DNA of 64,000 nt from Halarcobacter sp. (GCF_963675975.1 NZ_OY780939.1:930001-994000), one strand, 5' to 3'. Positions 46,954 through 56,112 are shown, numbered from the stretch's first letter. The notes: generated from the sequence alone by a model not told the origin. Numbers and translations: made by a program.

Positions 46954-47004
46954 TTATTTTCTCCGATTTTGTTAATGAGGTGGAATATTAGTCTAAGTAT
47001 GCTT

Positions 47005-47031
47005 AAATATTACTTAAATTAAGTAATATTT
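47005..47031. other. 27-bp A/T-rich perfect palindrome between the histidine kinase gene and rplM
   Basis: Arms 47005-47017 and 47019-47031, AAATATTACTTAA and its complement around one A. It overlaps the histidine kinase stop codon. It may serve as a weak terminator for the kinase gene (no T run follows) or as a protein site in the rplM promoter. Confidence 0.4.
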
Positions 47032-48406
47032 AATATTTTATTTGAAATTCTGAACCTTCATGTATTTTACTATGAATAATAAGTTCAAAATTGTGCAGTT
47101 TTAAAATAGAATGAACAATAAAAAGTCCCAATCCTAAAGAGTTATTCCAGCCATTTTGTGAGACCCTGTAAAATTTTTGATTGATTTTTCTTATTTCGTC
47201 TTCATCTATTCCAATCCCTTTATCAATTACGCAGATTGAATCTTGTTCAATTTTTATTGTAACTTCATCTTCTGAATATTTTAAGGCATTTTCAATTAAA
47301 TTAGTTAAAACCATAGAAAAAAGAGTTTCATCTATTTTTATTTTTACGTCTTCCCCTAAAATATGAATCTCTCTTTGTGTATATTTGTCTTGTAAATCAG
47401 AAACAATTTCATCAAGTAATTTACGTAAAGAGCACTCGGTAGTCATTATATTTTGTTTACCCTCTTCAAGTTTTAAAGTAAGCCTTAATTTATCAATAAT
47501 ATGAGACATTTTATTCCCATTACTATAAATCTTATTTAAGAAATTAGTTTGCATCTTATCAGGTAGCTCTTTATCATTTAAAATAGTTTCTGCATAACCT
47601 GTAATAATTGCAATTGGATTTTTAAACTCATGGGAAATTGCTGAGATTATCTCATCTTTTTGTCTATTAGCAACTTTCAATTTTGCTGTTTGTTTAGCTT
47701 TTTGTTTCTCTCTTTTTGACAACTTACTTGCAACTTTATTTAAAAGTCTTGTTATTTTGTTAAACTCTTCACAAAAATCTGAATATATCTCTTGTCGGGG
47801 TTTTTTATTACTCATTTGAATTAGATATTCAAGTATAGAGTTTGTTTCATCTTTTATTTTTAAACTAAGATAATATGTTACAAAAAAGAATCCCACTAAA
47901 AATAGTGTTAAAAATGCTATAAGCTGATATACCAATTCTGTAAAGTTATCTTGGATTTTATAAGTATAATCCGCTAATCTAATATAATAGATTTTATCAT
48001 CAACAACAATTTTTTTTGCCACATAAAGTAGTTCTTGATTTAAAGTGTGGGAAAATCTAATTTTTTTACCATAACCATTATATTTAGCATGAATGATTTC
48101 ATATCTATTAGAATGGTTTTCCATTCGTTTAATATTTTTATCACTGTCGGCTATTACAGTACCTTTTTCATCAATAATAGTTATTCTATTTCCAGTTTTT
48201 GCTTTAAAGGTTTTTACAATATATTTTACATTGTCCAAACTTGTAAAAGAAAAAGAGAGTGAATCAATATTTTGTGATAAGTTTTTTTCTATTTGATCCA
48301 AATAGATATGTTTTGACCATAAATATATCGTAACACTTAATACAAGTAACATAAGTAAAAATATAAGTGAAAAGGTACGTAAAAACAGCTGGTGAAGTTT
48401 TAGCAA
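47030..48406 (-). CDS. Phosphate-locus sensor histidine kinase (PhoR-like)
   Basis: A 458-residue membrane kinase. TM1 is about residues 10-31, TM2 about 163-184, enclosing a periplasmic sensor region. The dimerisation and phosphoacceptor box is ISAISHEFKNPIAIITGYAE (His near residue 260); the ATPase domain has the N box NLIENALKYS, G1 VIDKGIGIDEDEI and a G2 loop SLGLGLFIVHSI. Last gene of the pst run, overlapping the regulator gene by 7 nt, so it is the cognate kinase. A full periplasmic domain differs from E. coli PhoR, and recalls the Campylobacter PhosS type. Confidence 0.9.
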   Translation of the reverse strand: MLKLHQLFLRTFSLIFLLMLLVLSVTIYLWSKHIYLDQIEKNLSQNIDSLSFSFTSLDNVKYIVKTFKAKTGNRITIIDEKGTVIADSDKNIKRMENHSNRYEIIHAKYNGYGKKIRFSHTLNQELLYVAKKIVVDDKIYYIRLADYTYKIQDNFTELVYQLIAFLTLFLVGFFFVTYYLSLKIKDETNSILEYLIQMSNKKPRQEIYSDFCEEFNKITRLLNKVASKLSKREKQKAKQTAKLKVANRQKDEIISAISHEFKNPIAIITGYAETILNDKELPDKMQTNFLNKIYSNGNKMSHIIDKLRLTLKLEEGKQNIMTTECSLRKLLDEIVSDLQDKYTQREIHILGEDVKIKIDETLFSMVLTNLIENALKYSEDEVTIKIEQDSICVIDKGIGIDEDEIRKINQKFYRVSQNGWNNSLGLGLFIVHSILKLHNFELIIHSKIHEGSEFQIKY

Positions 48407-49074
48407 AACAGGTAACCTTCCCCTCTAACTGATTTTATATATTCTTTTTTATTATTTGGGTCTATTTTCGCTTTTAATCTTTTTATTGCAACATTTACAG
48501 TTTTAAGTTTTTTATCATAAGAGTCTTCCCAAACTGCTTCAAGTAGATGCTCTCTTGTCATTAAAATATCTTTATTCTTTATAAATTCTAATAATAAGTC
48601 GTGTTCAAGGTGTGTTAATTCAACCTCTTCACCTTCAATATAGAATTTTTTATTTGTAGCTTTATATATAATATCTCTTACTCTTAATACATCAACATCA
48701 TTATTTGATCTTCTAATTATAGCTTTTATTCTAGCAAGAGTCTCTTTTATATTAAAAGGTTTAGTAATATAATCATCAGCATGGGCATCAAAACCTTCAA
48801 GAATATCTTCATCTCTATCTTTTGCTGTAAGATAAACAACTGGTGCATTGTAACCTTTTTTCTTTATACTTGATATAAATTCTGTTCCATCAATACCTGG
48901 TAAATTTCTATCCATAATAATCAAATCTATAGGTTCTTCTTCTAAAACTTTTTCAAGATTTTCATTTACATTTAAAAATCCAATAGTTTCATATCCCTCT
49001 TTTTGAAGTGAGTATTCAAGAAGTTCTAAAATATCCTCTTCATCTTCAACGATTAATATTAGTTTTTCATTCAT
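48400..49074 (-). CDS. OmpR/PhoB-type response regulator of the phosphate locus
   Basis: A 224-residue regulator: receiver domain (residues 1-120, acidic pair VEDEED, phosphoacceptor Asp in IIMDRNLPGIDG near residue 55, YLTAKD, and Lys in ITKPFN) and a winged-helix DNA-binding domain (about 125-224, LTHLEHDLLLEFI, TVNVAIKRLKAKI, VRGEGYLF). Encoded between psiE (8-nt overlap) and the kinase. It should bind the Pho-box-like repeats in front of pstS and pstC, the Campylobacterota PhosR equivalent. Confidence 0.93.
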   Translation of the reverse strand: MNEKLILIVEDEEDILELLEYSLQKEGYETIGFLNVNENLEKVLEEEPIDLIIMDRNLPGIDGTEFISSIKKKGYNAPVVYLTAKDRDEDILEGFDAHADDYITKPFNIKETLARIKAIIRRSNNDVDVLRVRDIIYKATNKKFYIEGEEVELTHLEHDLLLEFIKNKDILMTREHLLEAVWEDSYDKKLKTVNVAIKRLKAKIDPNNKKEYIKSVRGEGYLFC

Positions 49075-49474
49075 TAGTTATTTCTTTTTTAGTATTTAGT
49101 TTTTCAGAGATGTTTATAACTCCTGGGGAATATTTTATTGCTAAAATCCTGAAAATAAAGAATATAAAAATCACAAAAAGAAGAAAAAGTATAGTAAAAT
49201 AGTCTTTATTTGGAAGGGAAGCATTAATAATTACATCTCTTATTAGGAATATAATAAATATGTCTATCACAAATCTAAGTCTTAATTTCTCTTTTTTTAT
49301 AAAATCAGAAATCATCTTTACAACTTCCATAACAACTATGAATTCCAGCATAAGAACAATCGCTTTATAAAACTCTTGCTTAGTTCCTACAACTATTAGA
49401 AATATAATAGTTGCAGCTAGAACTTCATAGTTGTTGCTAAAGTATGTTTGTATATTTGTAAATAGCTTTTTCAT
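49067..49474 (-). CDS. PsiE-like membrane protein
   Basis: A 135-residue protein with four hydrophobic segments (residues about 14-31, 36-54, 72-88 and 93-111), matching the PsiE family named for phosphate-starvation induction in E. coli. The function of PsiE is not known. Being inside the pst/two-component run, between phoU (5-nt gap) and the response regulator (8-nt overlap), supports both the family call and induction by phosphate limitation. Confidence 0.75.
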   Translation of the reverse strand: MKKLFTNIQTYFSNNYEVLAATIIFLIVVGTKQEFYKAIVLMLEFIVVMEVVKMISDFIKKEKLRLRFVIDIFIIFLIRDVIINASLPNKDYFTILFLLFVIFIFFIFRILAIKYSPGVINISEKLNTKKEITNE

Positions 49475-49479
49475 TAAAC

Positions 49480-50151
49480 CTATTTTGCTTGTTCTATTGA
49501 ACCACCAATTTCAGCAAACAATAAAAGATTAGCTATAGATGCAGCTCTATCAGCTGTTTTTTCAAGTCTTCTTAAACTACTTAAAACATCAAAATAGTCT
49601 TTTGATAATTCAATATTTTTTGTGATAAGTTTTAAAGTATTTTTTTCAATGATTGCATATAAATCATCTGTTTTACTCTCTTCTACACATACTTTATTAA
49701 AACCAGACTCAATTGATAACTCTTTTGGGTCTTTTAGTAGGCTTACTGCTATTTCTAAAGCTAAATTTGAAGCTTTTAATAAAGGAATAGCATACTCTAA
49801 TATTGTATGTTTATCTAAGTCTTCAGTAAAAGATTTTTTAAATGTCTTTACAAAAGATTTAGAGTTTGCACCAGCTCTTAATAGTTCATTAGTGATTTTA
49901 AGATAAGACACCATCTCTCTTAAATCTCTAGCCTCTGGTGAATATAAAGCTAATGTTTTAACTATTAAATTATCTATCTCATTAGATTTTACTGATAAAG
50001 TTCTAATTGATAGATTTACATCTTTTAACATAGTAAGATCATTCTCTTTTAATGCAGATAGTGATATCTTATTTGCATGAATCACTTCTTGACCTATACT
50101 ATAAATCTCTTCTTTTATTTTTTGTACATTTTCTTCATATGGCTTTAACAT
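49480..50151 (-). CDS. phoU: Phosphate signalling protein PhoU
   Basis: A 223-residue all-helical protein with the tandem PhoU three-helix repeats; each repeat has a conserved acidic/metal-binding motif (NEIDNLIVKTLALYSPEARDLR and the later KTDDLYAIIEK). PhoU links the PstSCAB transporter to the histidine kinase and represses the Pho response when phosphate is plentiful. Starts on the last base of pstB. Confidence 0.93.
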   Translation of the reverse strand: MLKPYEENVQKIKEEIYSIGQEVIHANKISLSALKENDLTMLKDVNLSIRTLSVKSNEIDNLIVKTLALYSPEARDLREMVSYLKITNELLRAGANSKSFVKTFKKSFTEDLDKHTILEYAIPLLKASNLALEIAVSLLKDPKELSIESGFNKVCVEESKTDDLYAIIEKNTLKLITKNIELSKDYFDVLSSLRRLEKTADRAASIANLLLFAEIGGSIEQAK

Positions 50152-50918
50152 TATCCGAACCTTCCTGTAATATAATCTTCAGTCTTTTTATTTGATGGAT
50201 TAACAAATATTGTATCTGTTTCATCATACTCAATCAGTTTTCCTAAGTGGAAAAATGCTGTATAGTCTGCAACTCTTGCCGCTTGTTGCATATTATGGGT
50301 AACAGTGATAATTGTATATTTCTCTTTTAATTCAAGCATTAATGCTTCAATTTTTTCAGTTGAAATAGGGTCAAGTGCAGAAGTTGGTTCATCCATTAAA
50401 ATTACTTCTGGTTTAACAGCAATTGTTCTTGCGATACATAATCTTTGTTGTTGACCACCTGAAAGTGATGTTCCTGGATCATTTAATTTATCTTTTACTT
50501 CTTCCCAAAGTCCAGCATCTCTTAATGATTTTTCCACAAGGTCATCACAATCTTTTCCTTTTTTTACAAGGCTATGTTTTAAAGGTGCATAGGCAACATT
50601 ATCATAAATTGATTTTGGAAATGGATTTGGTTGTTGAAAAACCATACCAATTCTTTTTCTAACACTTACTTCATCTACATCTTTATCATAAATGTTTTTC
50701 TCATCAATTACAACAGAACCATCAATTTTTACTATTGAAATTAAATCATTCATTCTATTTAAACATCTAAGGAATGTTGATTTACCACAACCTGATGGTC
50801 CGATTAGTGCTGTAATTTTATTTTCATATAGTGGTACAGTAATATTATGAAGCGCATGATTCTCTCCGTACCAAAGGTTTAATTCTTTTACATCTACTTT
50901 AATTTTATTATCTGACAT
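50151..50918 (-). CDS. pstB: Phosphate ABC transporter ATPase
   Basis: A 255-residue ABC ATPase. Walker [11 protein letters not shown] near residue 39, Q-loop [20 protein letters not shown], signature [16 protein letters not shown], Walker [14 protein letters not shown] and H-switch [17 protein letters not shown]. The [11 protein letters not shown] segment is distinctive of PstB. Powers phosphate uptake through PstC/PstA. It follows pstA by 13 nt. Confidence 0.98.
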   Translation of the reverse strand: MSDNKIKVDVKELNLWYGENHALHNITVPLYENKITALIGPSGCGKSTFLRCLNRMNDLISIVKIDGSVVIDEKNIYDKDVDEVSVRKRIGMVFQQPNPFPKSIYDNVAYAPLKHSLVKKGKDCDDLVEKSLRDAGLWEEVKDKLNDPGTSLSGGQQQRLCIARTIAVKPEVILMDEPTSALDPISTEKIEALMLELKEKYTIITVTHNMQQAARVADYTAFFHLGKLIEYDETDTIFVNPSNKKTEDYITGRFG

Positions 50919-50931
50919 TTTTATTTTTCCT

Positions 50932-52116
50932 CTACCATTTTACTTCATATTTTTTTCTTAGATAAATTGCTAATGAATTTAAAGAAATTAGAATTGTTAA
51001 TAACACCATAATTCCTGCTGCAGTTTTTTCTACATACATTCTTTCTGGCATACCTGCCCAAGTAAATAATTGTGCTGGCATAACAGTTGCAGCTTCAAAA
51101 ATTGAACCTGGAGAATCTGGAATAAATGCAATCATACCAATAATAATAAGTGGTGCTGTTTCACCCATCGCTTGAGCTAAACCAATAATTGAACCAGTTA
51201 AAATACCAGGAAAAGCCAGTGGTAAAACATGGTCTCTTGTTACTTCAATTTTTGTTAAACCTAAACCATATCCAGCTTGTCTAATAGAATCAGGAACTGC
51301 TCTTAGTGCTGCTCTTGAACTTACAATAATGATTGGTAGAGTCATAAGTGCTAAAGTTAAACCACCAACTAAAGGTGAGGATCTAGGAAATCCAAATAGA
51401 TTAATAAATATAGCTAAACCTAAAAGACCAAAAAGAATTGATGGAATAGCTGCTAGGTTATTAATATTTACTTCAATTGTTTGGGTGAATTTATTATCAT
51501 CTGCAAACTCTTCAAGATAAATTGCTGTCATAACTCCAATAGGAAATGCAAAAAGCATTGTAATAATAAGAGTTAATACTGAACCAATAATTGCTGATTG
51601 TAAACCTGCATATTCAGGAGTTTTTGAATCCCCATTTTTAAAGAAGATTTCATTGAATTTAAGTTCAATATCTCCAAATGCTTTCATATCATCAACTAAA
51701 GCTCTATCTTTTCTTTTTAGTTTATAATAGTGCCCTTTTAAATATTGGTCTACTTGATCATCTGCTAAAACCCATGTTTTAATAGTTTTTCCCATTAGTT
51801 CTGGATTTTCTTCAATCATCTTTGGAACCATTCTTAACCATGCTCTTGATACTATTCTTGAATATTTTCTATCAATTGCTTTTCTATAACTCTTTTTTGA
51901 TTCTTGTGAATAAGTCACATCTATATGTAAATAAGCTTGTTGGAAAGCAGGGCTTCCTTTAGATACCATATCATAAAGGAAAAATACAAGAAATGCTATT
52001 GAAAAAACTAAAGATGATACTGTAAAAGTTTTAAATCTTTTAGAACTTCTATGTCTTTTCGTCAATGATGGATCGTAAAAAGGGTTATCTATATTTTTAT
52101 TTTTTCTTTTCATCAT
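50932..52116 (-). CDS. pstA: Phosphate ABC transporter permease PstA with long periplasmic insert
   Basis: A 394-residue permease, about 100 residues longer than E. coli PstA. After TM1 (residues about 30-49) comes a charged stretch of roughly 125 residues (about 52-178) on the outer face, as in the DUF3333-containing PstA group; then five or more membrane segments with the EAA-type loop [19 protein letters not shown] followed by [23 protein letters not shown]. Starts with a 4-nt overlap on pstC. The insert may interact with PstS or the histidine kinase sensor domain, which is inference. Confidence 0.93.
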   Translation of the reverse strand: MMKRKNKNIDNPFYDPSLTKRHRSSKRFKTFTVSSLVFSIAFLVFFLYDMVSKGSPAFQQAYLHIDVTYSQESKKSYRKAIDRKYSRIVSRAWLRMVPKMIEENPELMGKTIKTWVLADDQVDQYLKGHYYKLKRKDRALVDDMKAFGDIELKFNEIFFKNGDSKTPEYAGLQSAIIGSVLTLIITMLFAFPIGVMTAIYLEEFADDNKFTQTIEVNINNLAAIPSILFGLLGLAIFINLFGFPRSSPLVGGLTLALMTLPIIIVSSRAALRAVPDSIRQAGYGLGLTKIEVTRDHVLPLAFPGILTGSIIGLAQAMGETAPLIIIGMIAFIPDSPGSIFEAATVMPAQLFTWAGMPERMYVEKTAAGIMVLLTILISLNSLAIYLRKKYEVKW

Positions 52117-53042
52117 AATGTATTCACTTTATATTTTTCTTTAAATTTTCTAATCATTGTTAATGAGATAATATTCAAAATCAATGTTACAACAAATAAT
52201 GCAAGACCTAATGCAAAAGCAGAAAGTGTTTCAGGAGAGTTAAACGCTTGATCCCCAACTAAAGCATCAACGATTCTAACTGTTACCGTTGTCATATCTT
52301 CTAATGGGTTGATTGATAAGTTTGGTCGTAAACCTGCTGCCATAACAACAATCATTGTTTCCCCAATTGCTTTTGAAAAACCAAGAAGTGTTGCAGATAT
52401 AATACCTGGAAGAGCAGAAGGTAATACGATATTTTTAATAGTTTCACCTTGAGTCATACCCAGACCTAAAGAAGCTTTTCTTTGACTATCTGGAACTGCA
52501 CGAATTACATCATCAGATAGTGATGATATTACAGGAATAATCATAATACCCATTACAATTCCAGAAGCTAATGCAGAATTAAATGTCGCTTCTAATCCAA
52601 AAAAATCAGCAGCTTTTACAACAAATGGAGCAACTGTAATTGCAGCAAAGAAACCATATACAACCGTTGGAATACCTGCAAGTATCTCTAATATAGGTTT
52701 TAAATAATCTCTTGTTTTTCCACTTGCATATTCACTCATATAAACTGCACTACCAAGACCTACTGGAATAGCTACTAACATTGCTATAAATGTAATCATT
52801 AATGTACCAGCAAAAATAGGAACTGCACCAAACTTACTTCCTACGATACCAGGAGACCATTCTAGACCTGTTAGGAAATACCAAAAGCTTCTCAATTGAA
52901 AAAATGAAATAGCTTCAAAAAGTATTGAAAAAAGAATACCAAACGTTGTAAGAATAGATATAGTAGAAGCTACAATCAATGCTGTTTTGATTATTCTTTC
53001 TTTCATTACTGTTGATCTGTTTTTAGACTCAAATGAATGCAA
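52113..53042 (-). CDS. pstC: Phosphate ABC transporter permease PstC
   Basis: A 309-residue permease with six membrane segments and the loop AVPDSQRKASLGLGMTQGETI before LPSALPGIISATLLGFSKAIGETM, the conserved ATPase-contact site. A TTG start at 53042 has an AAAGG ribosome site at 6-nt spacing; the first ATG is 12 codons later. Pairs with PstA to form the phosphate channel. A Pho-box-like repeat lies 33-59 bp upstream, overlapping the end of the EAL gene. Confidence 0.95.
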   Translation of the reverse strand: MHSFESKNRSTVMKERIIKTALIVASTISILTTFGILFSILFEAISFFQLRSFWYFLTGLEWSPGIVGSKFGAVPIFAGTLMITFIAMLVAIPVGLGSAVYMSEYASGKTRDYLKPILEILAGIPTVVYGFFAAITVAPFVVKAADFFGLEATFNSALASGIVMGIMIIPVISSLSDDVIRAVPDSQRKASLGLGMTQGETIKNIVLPSALPGIISATLLGFSKAIGETMIVVMAAGLRPNLSINPLEDMTTVTVRIVDALVGDQAFNSPETLSAFALGLALFVVTLILNIISLTMIRKFKEKYKVNTL

Positions 53043-53074
53043 TATTTACCTTTCAAATAAATTTTGAGAATTGT

Positions 53075-53101
53075 ATTACAAAATGGTTACAGTAAAGTTA
53101 C
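53075..53101 (-). promoter_or_regulatory. Pho-box-like repeat upstream of pstC
   Basis: On the minus strand the pentamer GTAAC/GTAAC/GTAAT repeats with an 11-bp period (53101-53097, 53090-53086, 53079-53075). The 16-bp part 53075-53090 matches the site before pstS except in its central three bases. It overlaps the EAL gene stop codon. Confidence 0.65.
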
Positions 53102-54813
53102 ATATTTATGCAGATACCAAAAGGTTTATTAACAGCTTTTGATCTTTTTTTTATCTCCCCAAGTTTTGAGTTAAAGTTCTCAATACTACTATTTTCATTT
53201 ACTTCAATAATTGATGCTGAGATACTTAACAGTTCAAACTCTCTTGTTGTGCCATATCTATCTTTTGCAGTGATATGACCTTTTTTTAAATCATTTTCAT
53301 TGTAAAGACTTTGTACATTGTGCTCAAACTCTTTTTGTATATTAAAAATCATATTATAAACATTTTCATAACTCATATTTACAAAACCAACAAAGAAATC
53401 ATCTCCACCTATATGAGCTATGAAGCTTTCCCTTGAAAGATATTTTTGAAGTATTTCTGAAAACATCAAAATTGCTCTATCTCCAAGTCTAAACCCATAT
53501 GTGTCGTTAAAAGGTTTAAAATCATTAAAATCGAAATATATTATTTGTGCCTGCAATTTTTTATCAAATATATTATAAATAAAATCATCAATTTGATTGT
53601 TTCCTGGCAGTTTAGTAAGGGGGTTTTGGTTTTCTGCAATTTCTATATTTCTTTTATAGGATAAAAGAAGAAGATTGTTTAGACTGATAAATCCATAATA
53701 TATTGAATCTTTACTAACAAAAATACCTTTAGCATCATTTCTCATATTAAAAATCTCTAAGGCTTTATCAATTCCCCAACTTATATCTATTTCAGGTACT
53801 GGTTGTAAGTAGTGTTTTAATTTTGCTTTAAATGATTGATTTTTTGCAAGAGATAAGCCATACTGAGAATAAGATATTTTTTTTATATCTACTTCATATA
53901 TGGCTCCTAAAATCTTTTTTTCAGAGTTTACTACTGGTACAAAGGTATTTTTTGTATGTTCTTTAAAGTATATAAAAAGGTCATGTAAAGAAGAATCATC
54001 GGTTATAGCATCAACTTTTTCAATAAATGATTTATCAATATTGTTACTTAATAGTCTTCTATCTTTTTTTAAAAAACTTTTTCCTTTATAACTCTTTTTA
54101 ATCTCTTCTATATCTGTTGTGGGTCTGCAAAAAAGGTAACCTTGTAGGTAATCAACTTTTATATCTTTGCAAGTTAGATACTCCTCGACTCTTTCAATAC
54201 CTTCTGCAATTACTTGTATTCCCATAGTGTGTGCCATTTCAACTATTGAAGAACAAAAAAGTCTTTTTTTAGGATCTTTATCAATATGGGAAATAAAGAA
54301 TTTATCTATTTTTACAAAATTTGTATCTGAAATATAAAGAAGGTGTAATCCTGAAACTCCTGTACCAAAATCATCAATTGCAGTTTTAATCTCATTATGA
54401 TTATAGTTTTTAATTGCGTCTTGAAGGTTTTTTTCATCTTCAAAAAGATTATGCTCTGTTAACTCAAAACACAATCTATCGGGTTTTATATCTAATTCCT
54501 TTAATATTTCTAGTGTTTTACCAAGTTTTTTATTTGGCATATTAAAAACTCTATTATCAAGATTGTAAAAAAGCTTTATATTAGGAAGATCAATTTTCTT
54601 GAATTTTTTTAGAGCTTTTTTTCTTAATTTAATATCATAATCAAAAAGTATCTCCTCTTTGGCTAGATAATCAAAGAAGTTATTTATTGATTTGAAGTTA
54701 AGTTCTTGACAGTTTCTAAGTAATGCTTCTACAGCAAAAGTTTTACCTGAGTTAGTATTAATTATTGGTTGAAAGGCAAAATCTAGTTTACCTATATCAA
54801 TTTTATTTTCTAT
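53098..54813 (-). CDS. EAL-CBS-GGDEF cyclic-di-GMP protein with non-standard (ATA) start
   Basis: A 572-codon frame between pstS and pstC. EAL domain, residues about 10-245: EALLR, NLDN, ELTEHN, TAIDDFGTG, KIDKFF, AEGIE and QGYLF are all present, so phosphodiesterase activity is likely. A CBS pair follows (about 275-385), then GGDEF (about 415-571) with the signature GGDDF instead of GGDEF, so cyclase activity is uncertain. The first ATG (54540) would delete EALLR and the conserved Asn. The frame opens after a TAA at 54831-54829 with no ATG, GTG or TTG; ATA at 54813-54811, 7 nt after an AAGG site, stands where ATG is expected. A mutated start (pseudogene) or rare initiation are both possible. 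Confidence 0.75.
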   Translation of the reverse strand: MENKIDIGKLDFAFQPIINTNSGKTFAVEALLRNCQELNFKSINNFFDYLAKEEILFDYDIKLRKKALKKFKKIDLPNIKLFYNLDNRVFNMPNKKLGKTLEILKELDIKPDRLCFELTEHNLFEDEKNLQDAIKNYNHNEIKTAIDDFGTGVSGLHLLYISDTNFVKIDKFFISHIDKDPKKRLFCSSIVEMAHTMGIQVIAEGIERVEEYLTCKDIKVDYLQGYLFCRPTTDIEEIKKSYKGKSFLKKDRRLLSNNIDKSFIEKVDAITDDSSLHDLFIYFKEHTKNTFVPVVNSEKKILGAIYEVDIKKISYSQYGLSLAKNQSFKAKLKHYLQPVPEIDISWGIDKALEIFNMRNDAKGIFVSKDSIYYGFISLNNLLLLSYKRNIEIAENQNPLTKLPGNNQIDDFIYNIFDKKLQAQIIYFDFNDFKPFNDTYGFRLGDRAILMFSEILQKYLSRESFIAHIGGDDFFVGFVNMSYENVYNMIFNIQKEFEHNVQSLYNENDLKKGHITAKDRYGTTREFELLSISASIIEVNENSSIENFNSKLGEIKKRSKAVNKPFGICINM

Positions 54814-54891
54814 TTTTTTGCCTTGAGATTAGACTTATAACTAAGTTTTATTTGGATAAATAGATAAAACCTAGTTATAAATTTAACAGTT

Positions 54892-54916
54892 AAAAGAGAA
54901 GCATTGCTTCTCTTTT
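54892..54916 (-). terminator. Terminator after pstS
   Basis: AAAAGAGAAGC (54892-54902), 3-nt loop, GCTTCTCTTTT (54906-54916): perfect 11-bp stem 8 nt after the pstS stop. It should uncouple pstS from the EAL gene and pstCAB, at least in part. Confidence 0.85.
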
Positions 54917-54924
54917 AATTTAGA

Positions 54925-55980
54925 TTAGTGTTTTAAAGCATCTAATGTAAGTTTTTTACCTTCTAAAACAGCTTTTCTAATAGCAGTTCTTTCAGATCCT
55001 GGTAAAGGAATAAGACCAATTTCAGTTAAAATACCATTGTTACCAATCATATTTTCAGACATAAACATCTCAATATATTTGTTCATTGCAGGAACATCTT
55101 TTTTGTGAGAGTTTTTAGTATAGAAGAATAATGATCTAGATACTGGGTATTTAGCAGAAGAGATGTTATCTGGAGTTGGAGCTATTCCATTGATTGTAGA
55201 ACCAGATAGTTTATCTTCGTTTTCTTCTAAGAAAGAGAATCCAAAAATACCGAATGCTTCTTTATTTTTAGTTAATTTTTGAACAATAATATTGTCATTT
55301 TCACCAGATGGAACATAAACACCATCTGTTCTAATTACAGAGTATTTTTTATATTTTTTGTTTGCAGTTTTATCAGCTTTATAAAGGTCTGTATATACAG
55401 CCATTTTTTTGAATACATGTTGCATTACTAATTCTTCAAAGGCATCTCTTGTACCAGAAGATTTTGGTGGTCCATAAACAATAATTTCTCTATTTGGTAA
55501 AGAAGCATCAATATCTGACCATTTTTTATATGGGTTAGCAATTAATGATTTACCATCTTTTGATGGAACTTCAGCAGCAACAGCTAATGCTAATTGTTCT
55601 CTAGTTACGTTAAAAGCAGAGTTTGATTTATCTTGAGCAAATGCGATACCATCATATCCAATTACTGATTCAGTAATATCAGTTACACCATTTTTTTCAC
55701 AAAGTGTAAACTCTTTAGTTTTCATTCTTCTTGATGCATTTGTAATATCTGGAGTATTTAAATCATTTCCAGCACAAAATAGTTTCATACCACCACCTGA
55801 ACCAGTTGATTCAACTACTGGAGTTGGGTATTTAGTTGTTGCACCTAGTTCTTCAGCTACAGCAGAAGAGAATGGATAAACTGTAGATGAACCTACAATT
55901 TTAATTTGGTCTCTAGCACTTAAAGATACAGTAAGTGCAGCAGATGCTAATAAAGCAAGTGTTGTTTTTTTCATTGTCAT
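54925..55980 (-). CDS. pstS: Phosphate ABC transporter substrate-binding protein
   Basis: A 351-residue periplasmic phosphate receptor. Signal peptide residues 1-23 (MTMKKTTLALLASAALTVSLSA), then IKIVGSSTVYPFSSAVAEELG with the phosphate-binding Ser/Thr, VESTGSGGGMKLFCAG, and GPPKSSGTRDAFEEL. A GGAG site lies 6 nt before the first ATG. Own promoter: TATAAT on the minus strand (56016-56011) with a Pho-box-like repeat in place of a -35 box. Followed by a strong terminator, so pstS can be made in excess over the permease. Confidence 0.96.
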   Translation of the reverse strand: MTMKKTTLALLASAALTVSLSARDQIKIVGSSTVYPFSSAVAEELGATTKYPTPVVESTGSGGGMKLFCAGNDLNTPDITNASRRMKTKEFTLCEKNGVTDITESVIGYDGIAFAQDKSNSAFNVTREQLALAVAAEVPSKDGKSLIANPYKKWSDIDASLPNREIIVYGPPKSSGTRDAFEELVMQHVFKKMAVYTDLYKADKTANKKYKKYSVIRTDGVYVPSGENDNIIVQKLTKNKEAFGIFGFSFLEENEDKLSGSTINGIAPTPDNISSAKYPVSRSLFFYTKNSHKKDVPAMNKYIEMFMSENMIGNNGILTEIGLIPLPGSERTAIRKAVLEGKKLTLDALKH

Positions 55981-56010
55981 TTTTGTCTCCGTAAAAAATT
56001 AAGATATGGA

Positions 56011-56042
56011 ATTATATATGGAAACAATTACATTTTGGTTAC
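56011..56042 (-). promoter_or_regulatory. pstS promoter with Pho-box-like repeat
   Basis: Minus strand: GTAACCAAAATGTAAT (56042-56027), 10 bp, TATAAT (56016-56011). The two GTAAC/GTAAT units are 11 bp apart. Activator site in place of the -35 box is the classical Pho promoter layout. The same repeat, with a different central triplet, lies before pstC. Confidence 0.8.
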
Positions 56043-56112
56043 TTTAACCTTTATGTATTATTAGGATAAAAAAGTGTTTTTTTGAATTTTTGTAAGGTAT
56101 AGGTAATGGATT

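Noticed and set aside
54541-54813. Frameshift between the two parts of the EAL domain
   Set aside because: The upstream EAL part is in the same frame as ATG 54540, without a stop; the anomaly is the missing start codon, not a frameshift.
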